Part shown: piece after piece, positions 34,225-41,210 of the stretch
How positions within the stretch are numbered: the stretch's first letter is position 1
How the letters are laid out: every line of letters starts with the position of its first letter
Assembly (NCBI RefSeq): GCF_000422965.1
Contig: NZ_AUHB01000011.1
Span: 1 to 64,000, forward strand
Source: Pleomorphomonas oryzae DSM 16300
GTDB taxonomy: Bacteria; Pseudomonadota; Alphaproteobacteria; Rhizobiales; Pleomorphomonadaceae
Direction: 5' to 3'
Length of the DNA: 64,000 bases
Program-made: the position numbers and the translations under genes
The notes under the pieces: generated by a model
The model's input: only the letters and a program-made list of their open reading frames with translations
Database searches by the model: none
What the model was told of the DNA's origin: nothing

Positions 34225-35226
34225 ATGACCAGCAAGATAGCTCTCGTTCTCGGCGCCACCGGCGGTATCGGCGGCGAACTCGCCTCTCAACTGGCCTCCG
34301 GCGGCTGGCAGGTGCGGGCGCTCAACCGCAATCCTGACAGGGCCGGCAAGGATGGCCGCTTCCAGTGGATCAAGGGTGACGCCATGGTGGCGGCCGACGT
34401 GATGGCCGCAGCCAAGGGCGCCGCGCTGATCGTTCATGCGGTGAACCCTCCCGGTTATCGCGACTGGGACAAGGTGGTGCTGCCGATGCTCGACAACTCC
34501 ATCGCCGCCGCCGAGGCGAATGGCGCCCGGATCGTGCTGCCCGGCACCGTCTATAATTTCGGCCCCGACGCCCTGCCGGTGATCACCGAGGACGCGCCGC
34601 AAAATCCGCTGACCCGCAAGGGCAAGATCCGTGGCGAGATGGAGCGGCGGCTAAAAGAGGCGGCAGCGCGCGGCAAGGCCACGGTGCTGATCGTCCGCGC
34701 CGGCGACTTCTTCGGCCCGACGGCGGCCAACAGCTGGTTCAGCCAGGGGCTGGTGAAGGCCGGCAACCGCCCCAAGGCGATCACCTACCCCGGCAAGCGC
34801 GGCGTCGGCCATCAATGGGCTTATCTGCCAAACATGGCCAAGACCGTCTTGCAATTGGTGGAGCACCAAGGCCTCGACGATTTCGCGACCTTCAACCTGG
34901 GCGGCCATTGGGACCCGGACGGCACCGCGATGATCGGAGCGATCCGCCGCGCCCTCGACGAGCCGTTCATGTCCGTGAAGGGCATGCCCTGGCTGATCAT
35001 GCGCCTTGCCTCGCCCTTCGTGCCGTTCCTCAAGGAAGTCATGGAGATGCGCTATCTCTGGAAGGTGCCGGTACGGCTCGACAATGCCAAGCTGGTGGCA
35101 ACGCTGGGTTCCGAGCCGCACACCCCACTCGAGGAAGCGGTGCGAGCGACGCTGAAGGCAACGGGATGTCTTGAGGGTGGGGCTTCGGAGCAGGTGGCGA
35201 AGGGTGCCAAGCTATCGAGGGTTTGA
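34225..35226 (+). CDS. NAD(P)-dependent epimerase/NmrA-like oxidoreductase
   Basis: This 333-residue Rossmann-fold protein has the cofactor motif GATGGIGGE at residues 10-18 and belongs to the extended/atypical SDR group. RIVLPGTVYNFGPDALPVI near residue 105 matches the epimerase-like NAD-binding family. There is no clear YxxxK in the usual place (the region has RKGKIRGEMERRL), which suggests an NmrA-like regulator or isomerase-type enzyme. It has its own divergent LysR regulator. The reaction is unknown. Confidence 0.8.
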   Translation: MTSKIALVLGATGGIGGELASQLASGGWQVRALNRNPDRAGKDGRFQWIKGDAMVAADVMAAAKGAALIVHAVNPPGYRDWDKVVLPMLDNSIAAAEANGARIVLPGTVYNFGPDALPVITEDAPQNPLTRKGKIRGEMERRLKEAAARGKATVLIVRAGDFFGPTAANSWFSQGLVKAGNRPKAITYPGKRGVGHQWAYLPNMAKTVLQLVEHQGLDDFATFNLGGHWDPDGTAMIGAIRRALDEPFMSVKGMPWLIMRLASPFVPFLKEVMEMRYLWKVPVRLDNAKLVATLGSEPHTPLEEAVRATLKATGCLEGGASEQVAKGAKLSRV

Positions 35227-35241
35227 GCGAGAGCCTAGAGG

Positions 35242-35401
35242 GGGAGACCTATATCGGCCTCCCACTTTATCCTGCCTGAGATCCTTCGCCTTCGCGAAGG
35301 ACGACAGGATTATATAAATAAAAACATATATATAGATTGTCTTCCTTCGCGAAGGCGAAGGATCTCAGGCCGAAAGGGGCGAGCGGTCGATATCGGTCTC
35401 G
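35242..35401. repeat. Dispersed palindromic repeat pair, family A
   Basis: The outer ends GAGACCTATATCGG (near 35244) and CCGATATCGGTCTC-like (near 35390) pair imperfectly, and the arms gcctgagatccttcgccttc and its mirror around position 35360 pair closely. The centre is attatataaataaaaacata. This is the most complete copy of the family and could fold as one long hairpin. Confidence 0.9.
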
Positions 35402-35444
35402 ACGCCGGCGGTGCCTGGAGCGGCAGATGCTATCCTGCCGTCGG

Positions 35445-37424
35445 ATGGACAAACAAAACGCCATGACGGAAGAATGGGTCGCGATGGGGGAGGCCCTGGA
35501 AGCGGCGGTCGCGTCGCTCTCTTGGCGCGAAGGGTTGGCCATGATGAAGCGCTCGAACGAGGCTGGCAGAGTACGGGACGAGGCTGTGGCGTCCTCGCCG
35601 AAGCCGCTCATGCGGCAGCGTCCCCTGATCGGCTCGTCCGGACGGTTTGCCATCGGGGCGGCGATCGGGGCCGGTCTGGTGGCACGTTCGGCGGTGCGCG
35701 GCGGTGCCGATTTCATCCTGGCGCTGAGTGCCGGACGGGTTCGGGTCATGGGGGCGCCATCGGTCGTCTCAATGCTTCCCATCCATGAAACCAACGCCTT
35801 CGTGGCGGATTTCGCCAGGGCCGAAATACTGGGCCGTGTCGATGTCCCCGTGCTGTTCGGCGCTTCCACCCTCGATCCACGCACCGATATTCCGGCGCTT
35901 GTCCGGCAAATTGCGTCGTGGGGGTTCGATGGCGTCATCAACTTCCCCAGCGTCATTCTGCTCGACGACGAAGCGCGGGCTCGGATGGCCCGGGCCGGCC
36001 TTGGCTGGCAGCGCGAGGTCGAGCTGATCTCAGCGGCGAAGGACGCCGGTCTCATCGCTGCCGCCTACGTTCGGACGCCCCAACAGGCGACCGACATGGC
36101 GACGGCGGGCAGTCGGCTCATCTGCGTCAACTTCGGCTGGACGGCTGGTGGCTTTGCCGGAGAGCCGGCCACGCAGGATACTGCCGGCGCGGCCGCCGAG
36201 GCAAAGGCGGCTTTCCGGCAGGTGCGGCGGCTCAGTCCGAAGACGCTGTGTTTTGTCGAGGGAGGGCCGATCGTCACGCCCCAGGCGGCGGCCGAGGTTT
36301 GCCAGGCTAGCAATGCTGATGGCTACATTGCCAGCTCCACGCTCGATCGCATTCCGCTGGAAACGGCGGTGTCCGATGCCGCCACGGCGTTCAAGGCGGT
36401 CGCCGGTCTGACGCGCAAGGTCGAGGCGCTGAAAAATGAGATGCTGGGCGACGGGCGCCGGTTCGGCCTGTTCGGACGTTCGGCGGCCATGACCCAGCTG
36501 GTTCGCATGATCGAGCGCCTCGCCGACAGCGACCTGACGGTGCTGATCCAAGGCGCCAGCGGCACCGGCAAGGAACTGGTGGCGCAGGCGCTTCACCGGG
36601 GCAGTCGGCGGCGCGATTGTCCGTTCGTCGCGGTCAACTGCGCCGCCATCCCGCGCGACCTCATGGAAAGCGAGTTGTTCGGGTTCGAGCGGGGCGCCTT
36701 TACCGGCGCCAACCGGTCGCGCGTCGGCCGCTTCGAGGAGGCCAATGACGGAACGCTGTTCCTGGATGAGATCGGCGATCTCGATCTGTCGCTGCAAGGC
36801 AAACTGCTGCGCATTCTTGAAAGCGGCGTGGTCGAGCGGCTCGGCAGCAACCAGCCGCATCGCCTGAACGTCCGGGTGCTCTGCGCCACGCATCGCGATC
36901 TCAGGGCGATGAGCGCCGACGGCCGCTTCCGCGAGGATCTGTTCTTTCGCCTGAGCCAGCTGGACGTCCGCGTTCCCGCCCTCTCCGAGCGGATCGACGA
37001 CATTCCGCTGTTGGCGCAGAAATTCCTGTCGGATTTCGCCTCCCGCCATAGCGCAACCCCCAAGGTCATCGACAACATCGCCTATCAGTTGCTGATCGGT
37101 CATTCCTGGCCCGGCAACGTCCGCGAATTGCGCAATGTGGTGCAACAGGCGGCGATCCTGACGGACGGCGAGGTGATCGGCGCCGCCGATCTGGTGCCTT
37201 TGCTTGGCAAGAAGGCCGATGGTCTCGTGGTGGCCAAGCCTCAAGCGGTGGCGCTGGTCAACGACGGTCTGGGGAAGTCTTCCCTGGTCACCGTCGAGAC
37301 CGAACGGGAGTGGATCCTCGAGGCGCTCCGCCGCAATCGCTTCCGGCGTGGCGCCGCCGCGCAGGATCTCGGCCTGTCGCGCAAGACCCTCTACAACAAG
37401 ATCCGGCAATACGGGATCGAGTGA
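35445..37424 (+). CDS. Sigma-54 activator with a PEP-hydrolase-like TIM-barrel sensor
   Basis: This 659-residue enhancer-binding protein would activate sigma-54 promoters. The N-terminal domain (about residues 40-320) is a PEP-hydrolase-like TIM barrel related to the protein at 39556: LSAGRVRVMG parallels [20 protein letters not shown] parallels [18 protein letters not shown] parallels HMGLTTGG, and EGGPIVTP parallels HGGPISEP. The AAA+ domain has GASGTGKE at 369-376, GAFTGA near 415 (sigma-54 contact) and FLDEIGDLDL as Walker B. A Fis-type helix-turn-helix lies at about 632-658. No phosphoacceptor receiver domain is present, so it senses a ligand directly. The frame is open from 35337, but the earlier residues come from a repeat; ATG 35445 is preferred. 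It probably drives the operon at 38325. Confidence 0.9.
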   Translation: MDKQNAMTEEWVAMGEALEAAVASLSWREGLAMMKRSNEAGRVRDEAVASSPKPLMRQRPLIGSSGRFAIGAAIGAGLVARSAVRGGADFILALSAGRVRVMGAPSVVSMLPIHETNAFVADFARAEILGRVDVPVLFGASTLDPRTDIPALVRQIASWGFDGVINFPSVILLDDEARARMARAGLGWQREVELISAAKDAGLIAAAYVRTPQQATDMATAGSRLICVNFGWTAGGFAGEPATQDTAGAAAEAKAAFRQVRRLSPKTLCFVEGGPIVTPQAAAEVCQASNADGYIASSTLDRIPLETAVSDAATAFKAVAGLTRKVEALKNEMLGDGRRFGLFGRSAAMTQLVRMIERLADSDLTVLIQGASGTGKELVAQALHRGSRRRDCPFVAVNCAAIPRDLMESELFGFERGAFTGANRSRVGRFEEANDGTLFLDEIGDLDLSLQGKLLRILESGVVERLGSNQPHRLNVRVLCATHRDLRAMSADGRFREDLFFRLSQLDVRVPALSERIDDIPLLAQKFLSDFASRHSATPKVIDNIAYQLLIGHSWPGNVRELRNVVQQAAILTDGEVIGAADLVPLLGKKADGLVVAKPQAVALVNDGLGKSSLVTVETEREWILEALRRNRFRRGAAAQDLGLSRKTLYNKIRQYGIE

Positions 37425-37430
37425 TCGCCC

Positions 37431-38102
37431 TTAGCCTGCGGATTTCTCGCGGCCGCTGACCGCCCACTCGACGACGCCATCGCTGGCGGCGATCAGCGGG
37501 GCCAGAAGGGGGCCGTAGCTCGGGTGGCGAAACGCCAGGACGGTTGCGTCCGGCGCGGCTTCGCGGATGGCCTGTGCGGTGTCCAGGGCGATCGTGGCGG
37601 CATGGTTCCGGCTCGCAGGATCAGCCTCGACGGGTGCCGGATAGACGAGCAGTTGGCGTAGGCCCGCCGCGATCGCCTGACGGGCCTGCGCACCGGTTGC
37701 CACCACGGCCAGAACGTTCAGACCGAGCTCCGCCGCGCGCGCCAGTGTTGCCAGTTCGCTCGCATAGTCGACGCCGGCATGGCTCAAGGCCTCCGCGAGA
37801 CCGTCGGTGATCCGGGCAACCGTCGGAAGGTTGACCACCGCGCGGACGCCCGCGTCCTGAAGCAGGCCGACAAGCATCGGTGCTGGCCGAAACGGATCGG
37901 CGGCAAGAATACCGGCAAAGATCTTGTCGTCATCGCCGAGCGTGCCGGCCGCTGCCAGCATCGCGCCGTTGGCGTCGCCGATCGGCAGGCAACCGACCAT
38001 ATCGGCCTCGTCCACACCGAGCCCGGCGAAGTGAGGGCAGACGATCTGAAATCCGCCCGAACGCCGGGTGACCCGATCGACGATTTCTCCGCTTTTCAAC
38101 AC
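37431..38102 (-). CDS. Shortened TIM-barrel paralogue (PEP-hydrolase-like)
   Basis: This 223-residue protein is the third member of the TIM-barrel family in the cluster. AGILAADPFRPAPMLVGLLQ matches [20 protein letters not shown] of the protein at 39556, NLPTVARITDGLAEAL matches [16 protein letters not shown], and YASELATLARAAELGLNVLA matches [20 protein letters not shown]. The N-terminal GAGTGLSAK and YNSGRYRM motifs and the late GGPI motif are missing, so it may not be catalytic. The start is GTG with GGAGGGGG before it. It converges on the activator (six bases apart) and diverges from the UPF0261 gene. It could be a regulator, a ligand binder or a decayed enzyme. Confidence 0.7.
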   Translation of the reverse strand: MLKSGEIVDRVTRRSGGFQIVCPHFAGLGVDEADMVGCLPIGDANGAMLAAAGTLGDDDKIFAGILAADPFRPAPMLVGLLQDAGVRAVVNLPTVARITDGLAEALSHAGVDYASELATLARAAELGLNVLAVVATGAQARQAIAAGLRQLLVYPAPVEADPASRNHAATIALDTAQAIREAAPDATVLAFRHPSYGPLLAPLIAASDGVVEWAVSGREKSAG

Positions 38103-38166
38103 GACTCCCCCTCCTGATTTCCAGATCGCCGACGCCCGGTCGGTTGGTTAAGGCCGCGTTAACGAT

Positions 38167-38211
38167 TGGGTAAAAATGGGTACATTTGAGTAGCTCTTTC
38201 CTCTTTACCCA
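38167..38211. promoter_or_regulatory. Inverted repeat upstream of the sigma-54 promoter
   Basis: TGGGTAAA at 38167-38174 and TTTACCCA at 38204-38211 are an exact 8-bp inverted repeat, and TGGGTACA at 38177-38184 is a third related half-site. They lie about 70-110 bases upstream of the predicted transcription start, the usual place for a sigma-54 activator site. Confidence 0.55.
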
Positions 38212-38253
38212 TCGGCTGTGGGAAAATCGCCTGATATTTGCGGGTCTGCCTCA

Positions 38254-38268
38254 TGGCACGGCACTTGC
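38254..38268 (+). promoter_or_regulatory. Sigma-54 (-24/-12) promoter of the UPF0261 operon
   Basis: TGGCAC (38254-38259), five bases, then TTGC (38265-38268) match the sigma-54 consensus TGGCAC-N5-TTGC exactly, with GG and GC spaced as required. The predicted start is near 38279, about 46 bases before the ATG at 38325. Confidence 0.85.
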
Positions 38269-38324
38269 GTTCTTTTTAGTCAGGGCGGGGAGGAAAGTCC
38301 GCCTCATTTCGGGAGGAAATGTAG

Positions 38325-39539
38325 ATGCCATCGTCATCCGATGCTGGCCCGGGCGTAGCTTACGTCGCGGGGACCTTCGACACCAAGGGGCCGGAGCTCA
38401 CTTTCATCGCCGATTGCTTGCGGGCCGCCGGCGTTCGCGCCGTCACCGTGGATCTCGGCACGACCGGCGCGGCGTCTTCGGCCGACATTTCGGCCGCGAC
38501 GGTTGCCGGACATCATCCCGATGGGGCCGCCGCCGTGTTCACCGGCGATCGTGGATCGGCCATCGCGGCGATGACGCTGGCGTTCCGCCGCTTCGTCACG
38601 TCGCGCGCCGATCTCGGCGGGTTGATTTCAGCGGGCGGCTCCGGCGGCACGGCTCTGGTGACGCCGGCCATGCGCGATCTCGCCGTCGGCGTTCCCAAGG
38701 TGATGGTGTCCACCATGGCGTCGGGCGATGTCCGCCCCTATGTCGGTCCGTCCGACATCTGCATGATGTATTCGGTGACCGACGTCTCGGGCATCAACCG
38801 CATCTCCGAGCAGGTTCTGTCCAACGCCGCCAATGCGCTTGCCGGCATGATCGTCCACCATCGCAAGCCCAGCGCCGCCGGCAAGCCGGCCATCGGTCTG
38901 ACGATGTTCGGCGTCACCACGCCGTGCGTCCAGGGCGTCACCGCCGCCTTGTCCGATCGGTATGACTGCCTGGTCTTCCATGCCACCGGCACCGGCGGTC
39001 AATCGATGGAGAAGCTCTCGGACTCCAGGATGTTCGCCGGTGTGATCGACATCTCGACCACCGAGGTGTGCGACTTCCTGATGGGCGGTGTTCTCGCCTG
39101 CACCGAGGATCGTTTCGGCTCGATCATCCGCACCAAACTGCCCTACGTGGTGTCCTGCGGCGCGCTGGACATGGTGAACTTCGGCGCGCCGGAAACGGTC
39201 CCCGCCCACTACAAGGGCCGCCGCTTCTACCCGCACAACCCGCAAGTCACGCTGATGCGCACCACGGCCGAGGAAAACGCCCGCATGGGTGTGTGGATCG
39301 GCGAGCGGCTGAACCGGATGGAGGGGCCGGTGCGCCTGCTGATTCCGGAAGGCGGCGTCTCGATGATCGACCGGCCCGGACAGCCCTTCTACGACCCCGA
39401 GGCGGACAAGGCGCTGTTCGACGCGCTGGAGCGGACCGTCGTTCCGACGGCGAACCGTCGCCTCATCCGCCGTCCCGAACACATCAACGATGCCGGTTTC
39501 ATTCAGGCGCTGGTCGCCAACTTCCTCGAAATAGTCTGA
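38325..39539 (+). CDS. Tm-1-like ATP-binding protein (UPF0261)
   Basis: This 404-residue cytoplasmic protein belongs to UPF0261, the domain that forms the N-terminal half of tomato Tm-1. Family motifs are [18 protein letters not shown] at 11-28, [17 protein letters not shown] near 100, the [10 protein letters not shown] segment near 200, and the C-terminal [20 protein letters not shown]. The Gly-rich loop and conserved acidic residues suit nucleotide binding. GGAGGAAAT lies before the ATG. It leads the sigma-54-driven operon and is followed by the TIM-barrel protein, the other half of Tm-1. No reaction is established for the family. Confidence 0.88.
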   Translation: MPSSSDAGPGVAYVAGTFDTKGPELTFIADCLRAAGVRAVTVDLGTTGAASSADISAATVAGHHPDGAAAVFTGDRGSAIAAMTLAFRRFVTSRADLGGLISAGGSGGTALVTPAMRDLAVGVPKVMVSTMASGDVRPYVGPSDICMMYSVTDVSGINRISEQVLSNAANALAGMIVHHRKPSAAGKPAIGLTMFGVTTPCVQGVTAALSDRYDCLVFHATGTGGQSMEKLSDSRMFAGVIDISTTEVCDFLMGGVLACTEDRFGSIIRTKLPYVVSCGALDMVNFGAPETVPAHYKGRRFYPHNPQVTLMRTTAEENARMGVWIGERLNRMEGPVRLLIPEGGVSMIDRPGQPFYDPEADKALFDALERTVVPTANRRLIRRPEHINDAGFIQALVANFLEIV

Positions 39540-39555
39540 TCAAGGAGACTTCATC

Positions 39556-40389
39556 ATGCCCAAATTCACCCGTGCGGCCCTGCTCGACAAATACCGCAAG
39601 ATGATCGCCGCCCACGATCCGATCGTCGGCGGTGGCGCGGGGACGGGGTTGTCGGCCAAGTGCGAGGAAGCCGGCGGTATCGATCTGATCGTCATCTACA
39701 ATTCCGGCCGCTATCGCATGGCGGGTCGTGGATCTCTGGCCGGTCTGATGGCCTATGGCAACGCCAACGACATCGTCGTGGAGATGGCGTCCGAAGTGTT
39801 GCCGGTGGTCAAGCACACGCCAGTGCTGGCCGGCGTCAACGGCACCGATCCGTTCATGCTGCTGGAGCCCTTCCTGCGCAAGCTCGGTGACCTCGGCTTC
39901 TCGGGCGTGCAGAACTTCCCGACCGTCGGCCTGATCGACGGCGTCTTCCGGGCCAACCTCGAGGAGACCGGCATGGGCTATGGCCTGGAGGTCGACATGA
40001 TCGCCAAGGCGCATGAGCTCGACATGCTGACCACGCCGTATGTGTTCGATCCGGAACAGGCGCAAGCGATGGCCAAGGCCGGTGCCGACATCATCGTCTG
40101 TCACATGGGCCTGACGACCGGCGGCGCCATCGGTTCCAAGACGTCGCGCAAGCTCGAGGACTGCCCCAAGCTGATCAACGAGTGGACGGAAGCGGCGCTC
40201 AAGGTCCGCAAGGACGTGATCGTTCTCTGCCATGGCGGGCCGATCTCCGAGCCGGACGACGCCAACTACATCCTGAAGAACTGCCCGAACTGCCACGGCT
40301 TCTATGGCGCTTCGAGCATGGAGCGCCTGCCGACCGAACGGGCCCTCACCGACCAGACCAAGCGCTTCAAGACGATCCGTCGCAGCTGA
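39556..40389 (+). CDS. PEP-hydrolase-family TIM-barrel protein (Tm-1 C-terminal half)
   Basis: This 277-residue protein matches the family annotated as phosphoenolpyruvate hydrolase (COG5564), a predicted TIM barrel. Motifs are [11 protein letters not shown] near residue 26, [10 protein letters not shown] near 50, [11 protein letters not shown] near 97, NFPTVGLID near 117, CHMGLTTGG near 185 and [12 protein letters not shown] near 225, ending with [13 protein letters not shown]. Acidic and Cys/His residues cluster as in a metal-dependent lyase. It starts 16 bases after the UPF0261 gene with AAGGAG before the ATG. The enzyme name is a family label; neither the substrate nor the reaction is shown by the sequence. 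Confidence 0.88.
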   Translation: MPKFTRAALLDKYRKMIAAHDPIVGGGAGTGLSAKCEEAGGIDLIVIYNSGRYRMAGRGSLAGLMAYGNANDIVVEMASEVLPVVKHTPVLAGVNGTDPFMLLEPFLRKLGDLGFSGVQNFPTVGLIDGVFRANLEETGMGYGLEVDMIAKAHELDMLTTPYVFDPEQAQAMAKAGADIIVCHMGLTTGGAIGSKTSRKLEDCPKLINEWTEAALKVRKDVIVLCHGGPISEPDDANYILKNCPNCHGFYGASSMERLPTERALTDQTKRFKTIRRS

Positions 40390-40420
40390 CGCCGGGTCGC
40401 CTTGCCGCGGGATTTGCCTG

Positions 40421-40452
40421 CTTCCGCCCGGCCGTTTCCGGCCGGGCGGAAG
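40421..40452 (+). promoter_or_regulatory. Perfect 14-bp hairpin inside the operon
   Basis: CTTCCGCCCGGCCG (40421-40434) pairs exactly with CGGCCGGGCGGAAG (40439-40452) around TTTC. It lies between the TIM-barrel gene and the DUF1097 gene with no T-run after it, so it more likely stabilises or partly limits the transcript than ends it. Confidence 0.55.
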
Positions 40453-40541
40453 GAGCTGGCCGCACGGAGGGTTGAAGCAAGGCGGCTCACCCGCGGCGGG
40501 AGGTTTTCAGCATATCTGGGAAAAAAACGGGAGGAAACACA

Positions 40542-41108
40542 ATGAGCAACAACGCAGCCGCCGTCGAGACACCTGGGCCGGTGGTGATCAACCGGGTTCC
40601 GCTCTGGCTGGCAGTGGCCATCACGGTGGTGATATCGCTGCCCTTCGGCCTCTGGTTCGGAAAATACAACTTCACGCTCTGGTGCGCGTTCATCGCCTGG
40701 GCAGAGTATTTCGCGCTCGGCGCCAAGCCAAGGGCCATCCCAACGATCCTCATCAGCTTCGGCTACGCGGCCGTGCTGACCGGTCTTTCGCTGGCGATCA
40801 TTCCGATCTTTGGCTTCCTGCCGACCATGGTGACGCCTGGTGATATTCCCACGGCGGTGTCGCTGTTCATCGTCATCGCCTTCATGGTCTATTCGATGAA
40901 ATGGTCGCATCATTTCATCGATGGCAGCCTGCCGTTCTTCAACGGCATCTCGATGGGACTGGCCGTCTTTTTCACCAGCTCCTACCCGCAGTTGGGGCCG
41001 GCCAGTCTGATGCCGATCACCGCCGCCATCTGGGCGACCGCGATGGCCGCCTTCGGCATCCTGCTCGGCGTCATCACCGTGCTGCTGCAGTTTCCCGCCA
41101 AGCGGTAG
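40542..41108 (+). CDS. DUF1097 membrane protein
   Basis: This 188-residue inner-membrane protein has about five hydrophobic helices and belongs to DUF1097, a family with no established role. Recognisable parts are FTLWCAFIAWAEYFALGAKP near residue 47, TAVSLFIVIAFMVYSMKW near 108 and LPFFNGISMGLAVFFTSS near 130. AGGAGGAAAC lies before the ATG. Its place as the third gene of the Tm-1-like operon, 150 bases past the TIM-barrel gene, suggests it may move the substrate or product across the membrane. Confidence 0.8.
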   Translation: MSNNAAAVETPGPVVINRVPLWLAVAITVVISLPFGLWFGKYNFTLWCAFIAWAEYFALGAKPRAIPTILISFGYAAVLTGLSLAIIPIFGFLPTMVTPGDIPTAVSLFIVIAFMVYSMKWSHHFIDGSLPFFNGISMGLAVFFTSSYPQLGPASLMPITAAIWATAMAAFGILLGVITVLLQFPAKR

Positions 41109-41162
41109 ACGCTACGGCGTTGAGCCAGCAATCCGTCCGAAGGTGATCCGGACCTCATGAAG

Positions 41163-41200
41163 TCGATCGTCTGTGGCGTCCGAGGGCCACAGACGATCGA
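41163..41200. terminator. Perfect 15-bp hairpin between convergent operons
   Basis: TCGATCGTCTGTGGC (41163-41177) pairs exactly with GCCACAGACGATCGA (41186-41200) around eight bases. It separates the Tm-1-like operon from the convergent RND operon and probably ends transcription of both, although no long T-run follows. Confidence 0.7.
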
Positions 41201-41210
41201 TTGCGTGTCA

